Counted from the stretch's first letter, positions 24,707 through 34,077 are shown. The stretch: DNA of 64,000 bases from Caulobacter segnis (GCF_023935105.1 NZ_CP096040.1:3596001-3660000), one strand, 5' to 3'. Program-made: numbers and translations. The notes: generated from the letters alone by a model not told the origin.

Positions 24707-25963
24707 ATGAAGTCCCTGTGCCGCGACTGCGGGTGGACGGGCGAGGCCAAGGTCTCGCGCTGTCCGTCCTGTCACTCGCCGCGCACGATCTTCCACGAGG
24801 AGTTGGGGACACTCTCGATCGCCCACCTGGACTGCGACGCCTTCTACGCCTCGGTGGAAAAGCGCGACGACCCGACCCTGCGCGACCTGCCGGTGATCGT
24901 CGGCGGGGGCAAGCGCGGGGTGGTGACCACCGCCTGCTACATCGCCCGCATGAGCGGCGCGCGTTCGGCCATGCCGATGTTCAAGGCGCTGAAGCTGTGC
25001 CCCGACGCCGTGGTCATCAAGCCGAACTTCGCCAAGTACAAGGAGGAGAGCCGGCGCATCCACGAGAAGCTCGACAGGCTGACGCCGCTGATCCAGCCGC
25101 TGAGCCTGGACGAGGCCTGGATCGACCTGACGGGCACGCAGCGCCTGCACGGCGCGACGCCCGCCCAGATGCTGGCGCGGCTGCAGGCCGAGATCGAGCG
25201 CGACATCGGCCTGACGGTCTCGATCGGCCTGGCGCCGAACAAGTTCCTGGCCAAGATCGCCTCGGAACTGGACAAGCCGCGCGGCTTCTCGGCGATCGGC
25301 GCGGCAGAAGCGAAAGACTTCCTGGCCAACAAGCCGGTCGGCATCCTGCCCGGCGTCGGTCCCGCCACGGTCTCCAGCCTGGCCGAGATCGGCCTGAAGA
25401 CCGTCGGCGATATCGCCGCCGCCGACCTGAAGCTGCTGGCCAACCGTCTGGGCTCGGGCGGCCTGCGCCTGCACCGCCTGGCCCACGGCCAGGACAGCCG
25501 CATCGTCGATCCCGACCAGGCCCGCAAGACGATCAGCGCCGAGACCACCTTCAACGACGATCTGCACAAACGTGAGGCGCTCGAGGACGAGCTGTGGCCG
25601 CTGTGCGAGAAGGTCGCCAAGCAGGCGCGCAAGGAAGGCGTCGCCGGCCGCGTGGCGACGCTGAAGCTGCGCACCCCCGACTTCAAGATCCATACCCGCC
25701 GCCGAACCCTGGCCGTGCCGACCCAAACGGCCCGCACCCTGTTCCAGGTGGCGCGCGAGCTGCTGGCGGCCGAACCCGGCGGCCTTTCATACCGCCTGAT
25801 CGGGGCGGGCCTGACCGAGTTCGTCGACGCCGAGACCGCCGGTTCGGACATGTTCGCGGACGATGAACGCCGCACGCTCAAGAACGAAACGGCCATCGAC
25901 GCCCTGCGCGGCAAGTTCGGCGCGGGCGCGGTCGTCAGCGGCCGGGCGCTGAAGGGCCGCTGA
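24707..25963 (+). CDS. dinB: DNA polymerase IV (Y-family) with N-terminal zinc ribbon
   Basis: 418 residues. It opens with a four-cysteine module (C5-x2-C8, C19-x2-C22), an extension common in alphaproteobacterial DinB and absent from the Escherichia coli enzyme. The polymerase core shows AHLDCDAFYASVEKRDDP (first metal Asp), IVGGGKRGVVTTACY, the catalytic SLDEAWIDLTG and the finger/helix-hairpin NKPVGILPGVGPAT. The C-terminal little-finger domain is intact. It performs error-prone lesion bypass and is usually SOS-controlled; I see no clear LexA box in the 10 bases before it, so control would act from the operon promoter. Confidence 0.95.
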   Translation: MKSLCRDCGWTGEAKVSRCPSCHSPRTIFHEELGTLSIAHLDCDAFYASVEKRDDPTLRDLPVIVGGGKRGVVTTACYIARMSGARSAMPMFKALKLCPDAVVIKPNFAKYKEESRRIHEKLDRLTPLIQPLSLDEAWIDLTGTQRLHGATPAQMLARLQAEIERDIGLTVSIGLAPNKFLAKIASELDKPRGFSAIGAAEAKDFLANKPVGILPGVGPATVSSLAEIGLKTVGDIAAADLKLLANRLGSGGLRLHRLAHGQDSRIVDPDQARKTISAETTFNDDLHKREALEDELWPLCEKVAKQARKEGVAGRVATLKLRTPDFKIHTRRRTLAVPTQTARTLFQVARELLAAEPGGLSYRLIGAGLTEFVDAETAGSDMFADDERRTLKNETAIDALRGKFGAGAVVSGRALKGR

Positions 25964-26272
25964 AGCCGCCCTCTTGCGCCGCGCCCGATCGCTAACCATC
26001 TGGGCTTCTCGTCACAGCCGGTCGCCCCGTGAGCGGGACGGCGGGCTCCACCTCCAGACGGAGCGTGACCGGCGCGAAACCGCTCACAGTTTCAGCCGCC
26101 ACACTCCGGAACCGTTCGTCGGCGGTCTTCGCTCTCCCAAACGTGAAGCCGAAATCCGAGGCGCCCCTGTGCTAAAGCGGCGCAGCGGCGCTTCGGCCTC
26201 TTCCAAAGCCGCCGCGTTTCCATATCTAATTCAGGCAGGCGGGTGATTTGCCCGCCGGGAGAGAACAAGTCG
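25964..26272. other. 309-base gene-free stretch upstream of clpS
   Basis: No convincing ORF or RNA was found. The GGGAGAG at 26258-26264 is the clpS ribosome-binding site. The AT-richer TTTCCATATCTAATTCAGG at 26217-26235 could hold the -10 region of the clpSA promoter, but no clean -35 is seen. Confidence 0.35.
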
Positions 26273-26602
26273 ATGGCCGAGCGGAAGCAAGGCGGACAAA
26301 GCAACGGCGCTGGGTCGTCGGTCGTCACGGAAGTGAAGCCGAAGACGCAGAAGCCCTCGCTTTATCGAGTTCTGATTCTCAACGACGACTACACTCCGAT
26401 GGAGTTCGTGGTCTACGTTCTCGAACGGTTCTTCAACAAGTCGCGTGAAGACGCTACTCGCATCATGCTGCACGTTCACCAGAATGGTGTCGGCGTCTGC
26501 GGTGTCTACACATACGAAGTCGCAGAAACCAAGGTCGCGCAAGTCATCGACTCGGCGCGACGCCATCAGCACCCCCTGCAGTGCACCATGGAAAAGGACT
26601 GA
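26273..26602 (+). CDS. clpS: ATP-dependent Clp protease adaptor ClpS
   Basis: 109 residues. The disordered N-terminus is followed by the ClpS core: [20 protein letters not shown] (the NDDYTPM loop binds N-degrons), [20 protein letters not shown] and a C-terminal helix reaching [11 protein letters not shown]. It delivers N-end-rule substrates to ClpA, encoded 13 bases downstream. The start is ATG 26273 with GGGAGAG nine bases upstream. Confidence 0.97.
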   Translation: MAERKQGGQSNGAGSSVVTEVKPKTQKPSLYRVLILNDDYTPMEFVVYVLERFFNKSREDATRIMLHVHQNGVGVCGVYTYEVAETKVAQVIDSARRHQHPLQCTMEKD

Positions 26603-26615
26603 GGAGCCTCCCCCA

Positions 26616-28946
26616 TTGCCCTCTTTTTCGCGCCCCCTGGAAGAGTCCCTGCATCGCGCCGTCGCGTACGCCAACCAGCGTAAGCACGAGTACGCCACGC
26701 TGGAGCACCTTCTGCTCTCCCTGACCGACGACGAGGACGCCGCCGGAGTTATGCGCGCGTGTGACGTCGATCTCGCCGCGCTGAAGAAGAGCCTCTCGAA
26801 CTATCTCGACGTCGAACTGTCCTCGCTGGTCGTGGACGACGACGAGGACGCCAAGCCGACAGCCGGCTTCCAGCGCGTGATCCAGCGCGCGGTGATCCAC
26901 GTCCAGTCGTCGGGCCGTGAGGAAGTGACCGGCGCCAATGTTCTGGTCGCCATCTTCTCCGAACGCGAGAGCCACGCCGCCTACTTCCTGCAAGAGCAGG
27001 ACATGACGCGGTACGACGCGGTCAACTTCATCGCCCACGGCATCGCCAAGAAGGCCGGCGCCTCGGAAGCCAAGAGCGTCAAGGGCGCCAGCGCCGGCTC
27101 GAACCAGACCGAGGACGACGGCGAGAAGCCGAACACCAAGACGGGCGGCGAGGCTCTCGAGGCCTATTGCGTCGACCTCAATGAAAAGGCCCGCCAGGGC
27201 AAGGTCGACCCGCTGATCGGCCGCGCGAACGAAGTGGAACGCGCGATCCAGATCCTGTGCCGTCGCACCAAGAACAACCCGCTGCTGGTGGGCGACCCGG
27301 GCGTCGGCAAGACCGCCATCGCCGAGGGCCTGGCCCGCAAGATCGTCACGCACCAGGTCCCCGAGGTCCTGGAAGGCGCCACCATCTACTCGCTCGACAT
27401 GGGCGCGCTGCTGGCCGGCACCCGCTATCGCGGCGACTTCGAGGAACGCGTCAAGCAGGTGGTGAAGGAACTCGAAAACCACCCGAACGCGGTGCTGTTC
27501 ATCGACGAGATCCACACCGTGATCGGCGCCGGCGCGACCAGCGGCGGGGCTATGGACGCTTCGAATCTCTTGAAGCCCGCGCTGGCCTCCGGCTCGCTGC
27601 GTTGCATGGGTTCGACCACCTACAAGGAGTTCCGCCAGCACTTCGAGAAGGACCGGGCCCTGGTCCGTCGCTTCCAAAAGATCGACGTGAACGAGCCGAC
27701 GGTGGAAGACACCATCAAGATCCTCAAGGGCCTGAAGACCTATTACGAGGACTTCCACAAGCTGAAGTACACCGCCGAAGCCCTGAAGGTCGCGGTGGAG
27801 CTGTCGGCCAAGTACATCACCGACCGCAAGCTGCCGGATAAGGCGATCGACGTGATCGACGAGGCCGGCGCCAGCCAGATGCTGCTGCCGGAAAGCCGCC
27901 GCAAGAAGACCATCGGCGTCAAGGAGATCGAAAGCGTCGTCGCCAAGATCGCCCGCATCCCGCCGAAGTCGGTCAGCAAGTCGGACACCGAGGCCCTCAA
28001 GGAACTCGAGACCGACCTGAAGCGCGCGGTGTTCGGCCAGGACGAGGCTCTGAACCAGCTGTCGGCCGCCATGAAGCTGGCCCGGGCCGGCCTGCGTGAA
28101 CCGAACAAGCCGATCGGCTCGTATCTGTTCAGCGGCCCGACCGGCGTCGGCAAGACCGAAGCCGCCAAGCAGCTGGCCCAGACCCTGGGCATCGAGATGC
28201 TGCGCTTCGACATGTCGGAGTACATGGAGCGCCATACCGTGAGCCGCCTGATCGGCGCCCCTCCCGGCTATGTCGGCTTCGACCAAGGCGGTCAGCTGAC
28301 CGACGCGGTCGACCAGCACCCGCACGCCGTCGTCCTGCTCGACGAGATCGAGAAGGCGCACGGGGATGTCTACAACATCCTGCTGCAGGTGATGGACAAC
28401 GGCGCCCTGACCGACAGCAACGGCAAGAAGGTCGACTTCCGCAACGTGGTCCTGATCATGACCACCAACGCGGGGGCGTCCGACGCCCAGCGCAATTCGA
28501 TCGGCTTCGGCCGCTCGAAGGTCGAGGGTGAGGAAGAAGCCGCTCTGAAGCGCCTGTTCACGCCGGAGTTCCGCAACCGCCTGGACGCCGTCGTGGCCTT
28601 CAAGCCGCTGACGCCGGAGATCATCCGCCAGGTCGTGCAGAAGTTCGTCATGCAGCTGGAGGCCCAACTGGCCGATCGCAACATCACGATCGAGCTCTCC
28701 GACGACGCGGCCGACTGGCTGGCCAAGAACGGCTTCGACGAGCTCTACGGCGCCCGTCCGCTGGCCCGGGTCATCCAGGAGCATATCAAGAAGCCCCTGG
28801 CCGACGACATCCTGTTCGGACGTCTCGTCCGGGGCGGTCACGTCAAGGTCGTGCTGGAGAACGGCAAGATCGAGTTCGAGATCGAAAGCAACGGCGGCGA
28901 CGCCAAGCCGAAGGCCGACGAAGCCGAGCCGGAAATGGCTCAGTAA
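26616..28946 (+). CDS. clpA: ATP-dependent Clp protease ATP-binding subunit ClpA
   Basis: 776 residues from a TTG start that has GAGGAG nine bases upstream; the conserved N-terminus [20 protein letters not shown] begins there. Domains in order: ClpN repeats (residues 1-145); AAA1 with Walker [16 protein letters not shown] and Walker [19 protein letters not shown]2 with [16 protein letters not shown] and [11 protein letters not shown]; and a C-terminal D2-small domain with [10 protein letters not shown]. The VGF-type ClpP loop fits ClpA. It unfolds substrates for ClpP, and ClpS neighbours it. Confidence 0.97.
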   Translation: MPSFSRPLEESLHRAVAYANQRKHEYATLEHLLLSLTDDEDAAGVMRACDVDLAALKKSLSNYLDVELSSLVVDDDEDAKPTAGFQRVIQRAVIHVQSSGREEVTGANVLVAIFSERESHAAYFLQEQDMTRYDAVNFIAHGIAKKAGASEAKSVKGASAGSNQTEDDGEKPNTKTGGEALEAYCVDLNEKARQGKVDPLIGRANEVERAIQILCRRTKNNPLLVGDPGVGKTAIAEGLARKIVTHQVPEVLEGATIYSLDMGALLAGTRYRGDFEERVKQVVKELENHPNAVLFIDEIHTVIGAGATSGGAMDASNLLKPALASGSLRCMGSTTYKEFRQHFEKDRALVRRFQKIDVNEPTVEDTIKILKGLKTYYEDFHKLKYTAEALKVAVELSAKYITDRKLPDKAIDVIDEAGASQMLLPESRRKKTIGVKEIESVVAKIARIPPKSVSKSDTEALKELETDLKRAVFGQDEALNQLSAAMKLARAGLREPNKPIGSYLFSGPTGVGKTEAAKQLAQTLGIEMLRFDMSEYMERHTVSRLIGAPPGYVGFDQGGQLTDAVDQHPHAVVLLDEIEKAHGDVYNILLQVMDNGALTDSNGKKVDFRNVVLIMTTNAGASDAQRNSIGFGRSKVEGEEEAALKRLFTPEFRNRLDAVVAFKPLTPEIIRQVVQKFVMQLEAQLADRNITIELSDDAADWLAKNGFDELYGARPLARVIQEHIKKPLADDILFGRLVRGGHVKVVLENGKIEFEIESNGGDAKPKADEAEPEMAQ

Positions 28947-28967
28947 GTCGCCTCGCGATACCTACGG

Positions 28968-28998
28968 AAAGGCCCGGCGCGATCCGGGCCTTTCTCGT
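28968..28998 (+). terminator. Rho-independent terminator of clpSA
   Basis: AAAGGCCCGG-CGCGAT-CCGGGCCTTT followed by CTCGTTT, a ten-pair stem 22 bases after the clpA stop. Confidence 0.88.
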
Positions 28999-29053
28999 TT
29001 CCGCTAACGCGAAAATTGTGGACGAAACAAGAACAAACGACTAGCGTGTAGCT

Positions 29054-29398
29054 ATGAACACGGCAGGCTTCGACAGCTTAAGCGCCTCCAAGCGGCTTCG
29101 CGAAGCCGGTCTGGAGGAGCACGTGGCCGAAGCTATTGTCGAGATCGTGCGCCAGACTTCCAGCATGCCCGACATCGGCCATCTCGCCACCAAGGACGAC
29201 CTTAGGCAGTTCGCCACCAAGGACGATCTAAAGCAGCTTGAGATGGGCACGAAGGCGGACTTTCAAGAAGCCAAGTTGACGATCGCCCAGCTTGAGGTGC
29301 GCCTCAGCGAAAAGATACGTCTGCAAGGCTGGTCCCTGCTCGGTGGAATGGCCTTACTTCTGGCCCTCAATACGGCCATGGCAAAGCTAATCGGTTAG
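29054..29398 (+). CDS. Coiled-coil protein with a C-terminal membrane anchor
   Basis: 114 residues. A helical N-terminus (SASKRLREAGLEEHVAEAIV) leads to a tandem repeat (HLATKDDLRQ and QFATKDDLKQ) and a heptad region. One membrane helix follows (LLGGMALLLALNTAMAKLIG) to the end. The layout is like DUF1640/CCDC90-type proteins, although this one is shorter. Its stop overlaps the convergent BLUF gene by four bases. No function is assigned. Confidence 0.7.
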   Translation: MNTAGFDSLSASKRLREAGLEEHVAEAIVEIVRQTSSMPDIGHLATKDDLRQFATKDDLKQLEMGTKADFQEAKLTIAQLEVRLSEKIRLQGWSLLGGMALLLALNTAMAKLIG

Positions 29399-29841
29399 CC
29401 CCGCAGATACCGCCCACCAACGCGCACCAGCAGACATTCCGCCCGTTCGGCGTCCAAACCGGCGGGGTTGAAGACGTCCAGCCCTACCTCTGACAACAGA
29501 GGTTGATCGATACGCCCCAGGCGATGCTGGCCCATGTTCCAGTCACGGAAGCGGCGGTGATCGGCCGGACCGTCGGCGAGGGTCCGCAGGTCGGCGTGGC
29601 GCTGGTCCCGCGCGATCCGAGCGAAGGTCTCTTCAAGAGCAGTCTCCGGCCCCTCCAGCCACTGCAGGAACCGTCCCTCCGCCACCACTAGGAAGCCCGT
29701 GATGTCGTCCAGCCGATTGTTCTGGATCGACTTGGCGATGATCGCGCGCAGCACCTCGTCGAACGCTCGCTCGGCGCCCGTGAAGCGACTGGCGTAGATC
29801 AGCCTTCGCAGGCGGCCCCGGCCTTTGTCGTCCTGGCTCAT
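29395..29841 (-). CDS. BLUF-domain blue-light sensor
   Basis: 148 residues, a stand-alone BLUF domain that binds FAD. The photocycle residues are all visible: Tyr16 in RRLIYASRF, Asn41/Asn42 in QNNRLDDITGFLV and Gln60 in FLQWLEG. Trp and Met lie in RRFRDWNMG. No output domain is fused, so signalling must go through a partner, as in short PixD-like BLUF proteins. The end overlaps the convergent coiled-coil membrane gene by four bases, which makes that protein a candidate neighbour but not a proven partner. Confidence 0.9.
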   Translation of the reverse strand: MSQDDKGRGRLRRLIYASRFTGAERAFDEVLRAIIAKSIQNNRLDDITGFLVVAEGRFLQWLEGPETALEETFARIARDQRHADLRTLADGPADHRRFRDWNMGQHRLGRIDQPLLSEVGLDVFNPAGLDAERAECLLVRVGGRYLRG

Positions 29842-29930
29842 GGCGCGCTCCGTTGTATCGACGCTGAAAGCGCCAGTACGGGATTCGTCGCGCCCTGTTG
29901 GACGGCTAGCCGACCCAGGCGGCGGAATGC

Positions 29931-30365
29931 CTACAGCGCCGCCGAGATCTTCGCCGCCAGGGCCTTGAGTTCCTCGACATCGGCCATGCCCCCCTCGCCG
30001 TGACGGCCCAGGTCCTGACCCTCGTAGCGGGGGATGACGTGGAAGTGCAGGTGGAAGATCGTCTGGCCGGCCGGGGCGCCGTTGAACTGGGTGACGACCA
30101 CGCCATCCGGCTTCAGGGCCGCGACCACCGCACGCGTCAGCTTCTGCGTCGCGGCCCCGAGGTCCGCCAGCACGTCGGTCTCGACCTCCAGGATATTTCG
30201 CGCCTGGCTGACCTTGGAGATCACCAGGGCGTGGCCGCGCGACTGCGGGAAGACGTCCATGAAGGCCAGGACCTTGTCGTCCTCGAACACCTTCACGCTG
30301 GGGATCTCGCCCCGGACGATCTTGGCGAAGATGTTGTCGGCGTCGTAGCGTCCGTCGAGGCTCAT
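29931..30365 (-). CDS. HIT family (histidine triad) nucleotide hydrolase
   Basis: 144 residues: NIFAKIVRGEIPSVKVFEDD at the N-terminus, the middle LVISKVSQARNILE and the catalytic triad HLHFHVIPR. This is the Hint/HinT-like group that hydrolyses purine nucleoside phosphoramidates. The ATG at 30365 is picked because an open extension upstream would overlap the divergent DUF4287 gene. It is separated from that gene by 54 bases holding both promoters. Confidence 0.9.
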   Translation of the reverse strand: MSLDGRYDADNIFAKIVRGEIPSVKVFEDDKVLAFMDVFPQSRGHALVISKVSQARNILEVETDVLADLGAATQKLTRAVVAALKPDGVVVTQFNGAPAGQTIFHLHFHVIPRYEGQDLGRHGEGGMADVEELKALAAKISAAL

Positions 30366-30419
30366 GACCGTCTCCTTCTGGCTGACCGGTCGTAGCAAAC
30401 GAAGGGCGACGCGCAAACC

Positions 30420-31004
30420 ATGGCCGAGACCAAACCCCAAGGCCTGACCGAGCAGCAGCAGAAGTGGTTCGCCTCGGTCCAGGCCAACCTGGAGCGCGAG
30501 ACCGGCAAGACCCTGGAGGAATGGGTCGAGATCGTCCGCCGCGAGTGCAAGGAGACCAGGCCCAAGGCGCGCACCGACTGGCTGAAGGCGACCTATGGCG
30601 TCGGCCAGAACCGCGCCGCCACGATCCTCTCGGTCGCCTTCCCGTCCGACATGGGCTGGGACGACGCCGATGGCCTGCGCAAGGCGCTGTGGACCGATCC
30701 GGCCTCGACGGCGATCCTGGAAGCGGTCGAGGCGGCCGTCGCCGAGTTCGACGGCCTGGTCACCGGCCAGCGCAAGGCCTTCACGGCCTGGTCCCGCAAA
30801 GCGCAGTTCGCGGCCCTGAAGCCGGCCAAGGGCGGTCAGGCGGTGCTGGGCCTGGCGGTGGCGACGGACGCCTCCCCTCGGCTCTCCGAGCCCAGGAACG
30901 AGGGCTGGTCCGATCGCCTAAAGGCCAAGCTGGTTCTGACCGCCGCGGCCGATGTGGACGATGAGGTCAGGGCGCTGCTCAGGGCCGCTTGGGAGCGCTC
31001 GTAG
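30420..31004 (+). CDS. DUF4287/DUF5655-like protein
   Basis: 194 residues. The N-terminal half (KWFASVQANLERETGKTLEE, KARTDWLKATYGVGQNRA) matches the DUF4287 helical domain. The C-terminal half (AFTAWSRKAQFAAL then LGLAVATD) looks like DUF5655. The protein is soluble with no catalytic motif known to me. It is transcribed divergently from the HIT gene and is followed by a stress-protein gene on the same strand. Confidence 0.75.
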   Translation: MAETKPQGLTEQQQKWFASVQANLERETGKTLEEWVEIVRRECKETRPKARTDWLKATYGVGQNRAATILSVAFPSDMGWDDADGLRKALWTDPASTAILEAVEAAVAEFDGLVTGQRKAFTAWSRKAQFAALKPAKGGQAVLGLAVATDASPRLSEPRNEGWSDRLKAKLVLTAAADVDDEVRALLRAAWERS

Positions 31005-31067
31005 CTTCGCCCTAGGAACGCCCGTTCCCGCCCGCCGTTGGTCTCCAAAACCCACGGAGATTCAACG

Positions 31068-31556
31068 ATGTCCAAGGAAGCCGATCTGGCCGAGAAGTTC
31101 TGGAAGGCCCTCAAGTCCGACCGCACCGTGATGCTGGGCCTGCCCGATCACGAGAACGGCCGCGCCCAGCCGATGACAGCGGTCATCGAAGGCGATCACT
31201 CGGGTCCGATCTGGATCTTCAGCGCCGTCGACGTCGATCTGGTCGAGGCCGTCGAGGGCGGCGCGCGCGACGCCTTCATCCACTTCGCCGACAAGGGCCA
31301 CCATCTGTTCGCCGCCGTCGACGGCAACCTGCGGATCGACAACGACCGCGAGACGATCGACCGGCTCTGGAACCCCTTCATCGCCGCCTGGTTCAACGGC
31401 AAGGACGATCCCAAGCTGCGCCTGTTGCGCTTCGAGCCGGCCGACGCCCAGATCTGGCTGAACGAGAACAGCCTGTTCGCCGGCGTGAAGATGATGCTCG
31501 GGGTCGATCCGAAGACCGAATACAAGGACAAGGTCGGCGAGGTCCGGCTGCAGTAG
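31068..31556 (+). CDS. Pyridoxamine 5'-phosphate oxidase-like (general stress protein 26 family)
   Basis: 162 residues in the split-barrel flavin-binding fold: EADLAEKFWKALKSDRTVML, then GPIWIFSAVDVDLVEA, LFAAVDGNLRIDNDRETIDR and LWNPFIAAWFNGKDDPKLRL. The set matches bacterial general stress proteins that bind FMN/FAD without known catalysis. ATG 31068 has GGAGA nine bases upstream. It follows the DUF4287 gene by 63 bases. Confidence 0.85.
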   Translation: MSKEADLAEKFWKALKSDRTVMLGLPDHENGRAQPMTAVIEGDHSGPIWIFSAVDVDLVEAVEGGARDAFIHFADKGHHLFAAVDGNLRIDNDRETIDRLWNPFIAAWFNGKDDPKLRLLRFEPADAQIWLNENSLFAGVKMMLGVDPKTEYKDKVGEVRLQ

Positions 31557-31562
31557 CCCGCC

Positions 31563-32756
31563 CTACCCTCCGTCGCGAGGCGGATCCGGCGTGTGACGGA
31601 AGGGCGAGAACTCTTCCGTCAGCATCTCGATGTCGCTTTCAACCGCCTCGCGCTCGCGCTCCAGGTAGCGGGCGACGGGCTCGCGCAGGGCGGGGTCGGC
31701 GATCCAATGGGCCGAATAGACGGCGCTGGGCAGGTAGCCGCGGGCGATCTTGTGCTGCCCCTGCGCCCCGGCCTCGACACGCGGCAGGCCCAGCCGGATC
31801 GCGTGCTCGATAGCCTGGTAGTAGCAGAGCTCGAAGTGCAGGAACGGCACGTCCTCGACGCAGCCCCAGTGGCGGCCATAGAGGCAGTCCCGGCCGATCA
31901 GGTTCAGCGCGCCGGCGATCCAGGGCCCGCCCGGCCGGCGCGCCAGGATCAGTAACACCTTGTCGGCCATCCGCTCGTGCAGCAGCGAGAAGAACCGGCG
32001 GTTCAGATAGGGTCGCCCCCACTTGCGGCCGCCGGTGTCCATGTAGAAGGCGAAGAACGCGTCCCAGTGTTCCTCGGTCAGCGCGTCGCCGGTGAGCGCG
32101 ACGATCTCCAGCCCGTCCTGAGCGTCGCGGCGCTCGCGGCGGATGGTCTTGCGGCGATTGGCCGACAGGGCCGCCAGGAAGTCGTCGAAGGCAGCGTAGC
32201 CCTGGTTCTCCCAGTGATACTGCTGGTCCTGGCGCGGCAGCATCCCGCGCTCGCCCATCCAGCGCCACTCGTCCTCGACCGGGAAGGTCACGTGCAGCGA
32301 CGAGGCGCCGAGGCGCTCGCACAGGGTCAGGGCTCCGCCCAAGAGGGCCGAGCGGCCCTCATCAACGTCGACATCCGGCCGAACGATCAACCGCGAGCCG
32401 GTCACCGGCGAGAACGGCGAAGAGCACTGCAGCTTGGGATAATATCGCCCGCCGGCCCGCTCATAGGCGTCGGCCCAGGCATGGTCGAAGACGTATTCGC
32501 CCTGGCTGTGGGATTTCAGATAGAGGGGCATGACCCCGGCCACTGCCCCCGCCTCGTCGTCGACCGTCAAGTGATGCGGCGCCCACCCTGTGCGGGCCGA
32601 GACGCAGCCGCTCTCCTCCAGGATCGACAGGAAGTCGTAGCTGACGAACGGATCGCCGGTCTGGCCCGCGCAAGCGTCCCAGGCCGCCTTGCCGATCTCG
32701 CCGATCGCGCGGTGGACGCGAACCGCCGACTGGACCCCTATCGGGTCTGGCGTCAC
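31563..32756 (-). CDS. FemAB/GNAT-like N-acyltransferase (DUF482)
   Basis: 397 residues from a GTG that overlaps the GDPD stop (GTGA). An acyltransferase-like fold is seen with DPFVSYDFLSILEESGC near the N-terminus, LQCSSPFSPVTGSRL in the middle, NRRKTIRRERR and the late YGRHWGC / LHFELCYYQAIEHAI / GAQGQHKIARGY motifs. These are typical of DUF482 (peptidogalycan biosynthesis/COG3146) proteins. The true substrate is unknown. It is the last gene of a ridA-GDPD-acyltransferase operon with overlapping ends. Confidence 0.85.
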   Translation of the reverse strand: MTPDPIGVQSAVRVHRAIGEIGKAAWDACAGQTGDPFVSYDFLSILEESGCVSARTGWAPHHLTVDDEAGAVAGVMPLYLKSHSQGEYVFDHAWADAYERAGGRYYPKLQCSSPFSPVTGSRLIVRPDVDVDEGRSALLGGALTLCERLGASSLHVTFPVEDEWRWMGERGMLPRQDQQYHWENQGYAAFDDFLAALSANRRKTIRRERRDAQDGLEIVALTGDALTEEHWDAFFAFYMDTGGRKWGRPYLNRRFFSLLHERMADKVLLILARRPGGPWIAGALNLIGRDCLYGRHWGCVEDVPFLHFELCYYQAIEHAIRLGLPRVEAGAQGQHKIARGYLPSAVYSAHWIADPALREPVARYLEREREAVESDIEMLTEEFSPFRHTPDPPRDGG

Positions 32757-33526
32757 GCCGTGAAGCCCTCGAAGATCAGGTTGTCGCAATGGTCGCGCAC
32801 GCCTTCCCACTGGTCGGGCGAGCGGACCGTCCAGGCGACGATCGGCATGCCCTTGGCGCGATATAGGTCGGCGCGCGGGCTGGGCAACATGTCCAGGCCC
32901 AGGGCCAGGAAATCAGGCCGCGCGATCTCGACCTGCTCCAGCGCCGCCAGCGACTTGCGCATTTCGGGGGCGAGTTTGCGGGCGCCCTCGTCGTTCCAGC
33001 CGTAGCTGTCCAGGCCGCGCAGGATCTGCGGGTGATGGTCGGCGAACCAGGCATGCGAGTACGGGTTGAAGCCGATCACGGCGGTCGGGCCGTTGTGATC
33101 GACCAGCACCTCGGTCACCCGCCTTTCCAGCGGGCCGACATCGCCGAAGGGCGTTTTCAGCTCGATGAAGACCATGGCGCGGTGACCGATCATGGTCAGG
33201 GTGTCGGCCAGGGTCGGGATGGTTTCGTCCGTGCCCATGAGCGCGTAGCTTCCGAGCTCGGCGGCGGTGTGGTCGCGCAGGCGTCCTTCCCGGCCGGTCA
33301 TCCGCTCCAGACGATCGTCATGGAAAACCACCGCCTCGCCGTCGGCGGTCAGCTGGACGTCCAGCTCTATGCCGTAGCCGCCGGCGCAGGCGGCCTGGAA
33401 GGCGGCCAGGCTGTTCTCCGGCGCGCCATCCTTGGCCCAGAGGCCACGGTGGGCCACCGGCGGGTCGAACAGGCGCTCCCACGCCTCGCCGAAGACATCG
33501 GTCGAGGGGCGTTCGCGCGAGCGCAT
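32753..33526 (-). CDS. Glycerophosphodiester phosphodiesterase
   Basis: 257 residues from ATG 33526. A TIM-barrel GDPD pattern is visible: VAHRGLWAKDGAPENSLAAF (catalytic His and metal Glu), YGIELDVQLTADGEAVVFHD (catalytic Glu, Asp, His) and later MVFIELKTPFG. It releases glycerol-3-phosphate from deacylated phospholipids. No signal peptide is seen, so it is probably cytoplasmic. The start is coupled to the RidA stop (TGATG), and the stop overlaps the acyltransferase GTG. Confidence 0.92.
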   Translation of the reverse strand: MRSRERPSTDVFGEAWERLFDPPVAHRGLWAKDGAPENSLAAFQAACAGGYGIELDVQLTADGEAVVFHDDRLERMTGREGRLRDHTAAELGSYALMGTDETIPTLADTLTMIGHRAMVFIELKTPFGDVGPLERRVTEVLVDHNGPTAVIGFNPYSHAWFADHHPQILRGLDSYGWNDEGARKLAPEMRKSLAALEQVEIARPDFLALGLDMLPSPRADLYRAKGMPIVAWTVRSPDQWEGVRDHCDNLIFEGFTA

Positions 33527-33987
33527 CAGGCGATCTCCACCACCGCGTCCACCTCGACCGCGAAGCCGAGGGGCAGCTTGTAGACGCCCACCGCCGAGCG
33601 GGCGTGGCGACCGGCCTCGCCCAGCACCTCGACCATCAGGTCCGAGCACCCGTTGACGACCTTGGGGATGTCGATGAAGTCCGGCCCGGCCTGGACGAAG
33701 CCGCCCAGCTTCACGACGCGGACCACGCGGTCCAGGTCGCCGTCGCAGGCGGCCTTCATCTGGGCCAGCAGATTGACGCCACACAGGCGCGCGGCCTTCT
33801 GGGCGATCTCCAGGTCGACGTCGACGCCGACCGTTCCCTTGATCCCGCCGTCGGGCGCGATCGAGATCTGGCCGGAGATGTGCACGAGGTTGCCGGAGCG
33901 GACGAAGGGCACGTAGTTGGCCACCGGCGCCACCGGCTGGGGCAGCTCGACACCAATCGCCTTCAGGCGTTCATCGACCTTCGACAT
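33526..33987 (-). CDS. RidA family protein (imine deaminase-like)
   Basis: 153 residues, in the longer RidA subgroup: MSKVDERLKAIGVELPQPVA, LVHISGQISIAPDGGIKGTV, a central VNLLAQMKAAC and a late GRHARSAVGVYKLPLGFAVE with the conserved Arg. Canonical RidA hydrolyses 2-aminoacrylate and related imines. The arginine equivalent to Arg105 seems retained, but this subgroup may have another role. It is the first gene of a tightly overlapping three-gene operon. Confidence 0.88.
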   Translation of the reverse strand: MSKVDERLKAIGVELPQPVAPVANYVPFVRSGNLVHISGQISIAPDGGIKGTVGVDVDLEIAQKAARLCGVNLLAQMKAACDGDLDRVVRVVKLGGFVQAGPDFIDIPKVVNGCSDLMVEVLGEAGRHARSAVGVYKLPLGFAVEVDAVVEIA

Positions 33988-34049
33988 TCACGCGCTCCAC
34001 TGGATTTGTGGGCCATGCTTAACGCGGCAGATGGGAGCGCAAAAGAAAA

Positions 34050-34077
34050 AAGGCCCGGACCTCTCGGTCCGGACCTT
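34050..34077 (-). terminator. Rho-independent terminator of the phasin gene
   Basis: On the minus strand AAGGTCCGGACC-GAGA-GGTCCGGGCCTT is followed by TTTTCTTTT. A 12-pair stem with one mismatch lies 54 bases past the phasin stop and before ridA. Confidence 0.88.

Noticed and set aside
31563..32810. An 18-residue longer N-terminus for the DUF482 acyltransferase
   Set aside because: The GTG at 32756 forms a GTGA overlap with the GDPD stop; the longer version adds low-complexity Arg-rich residues.
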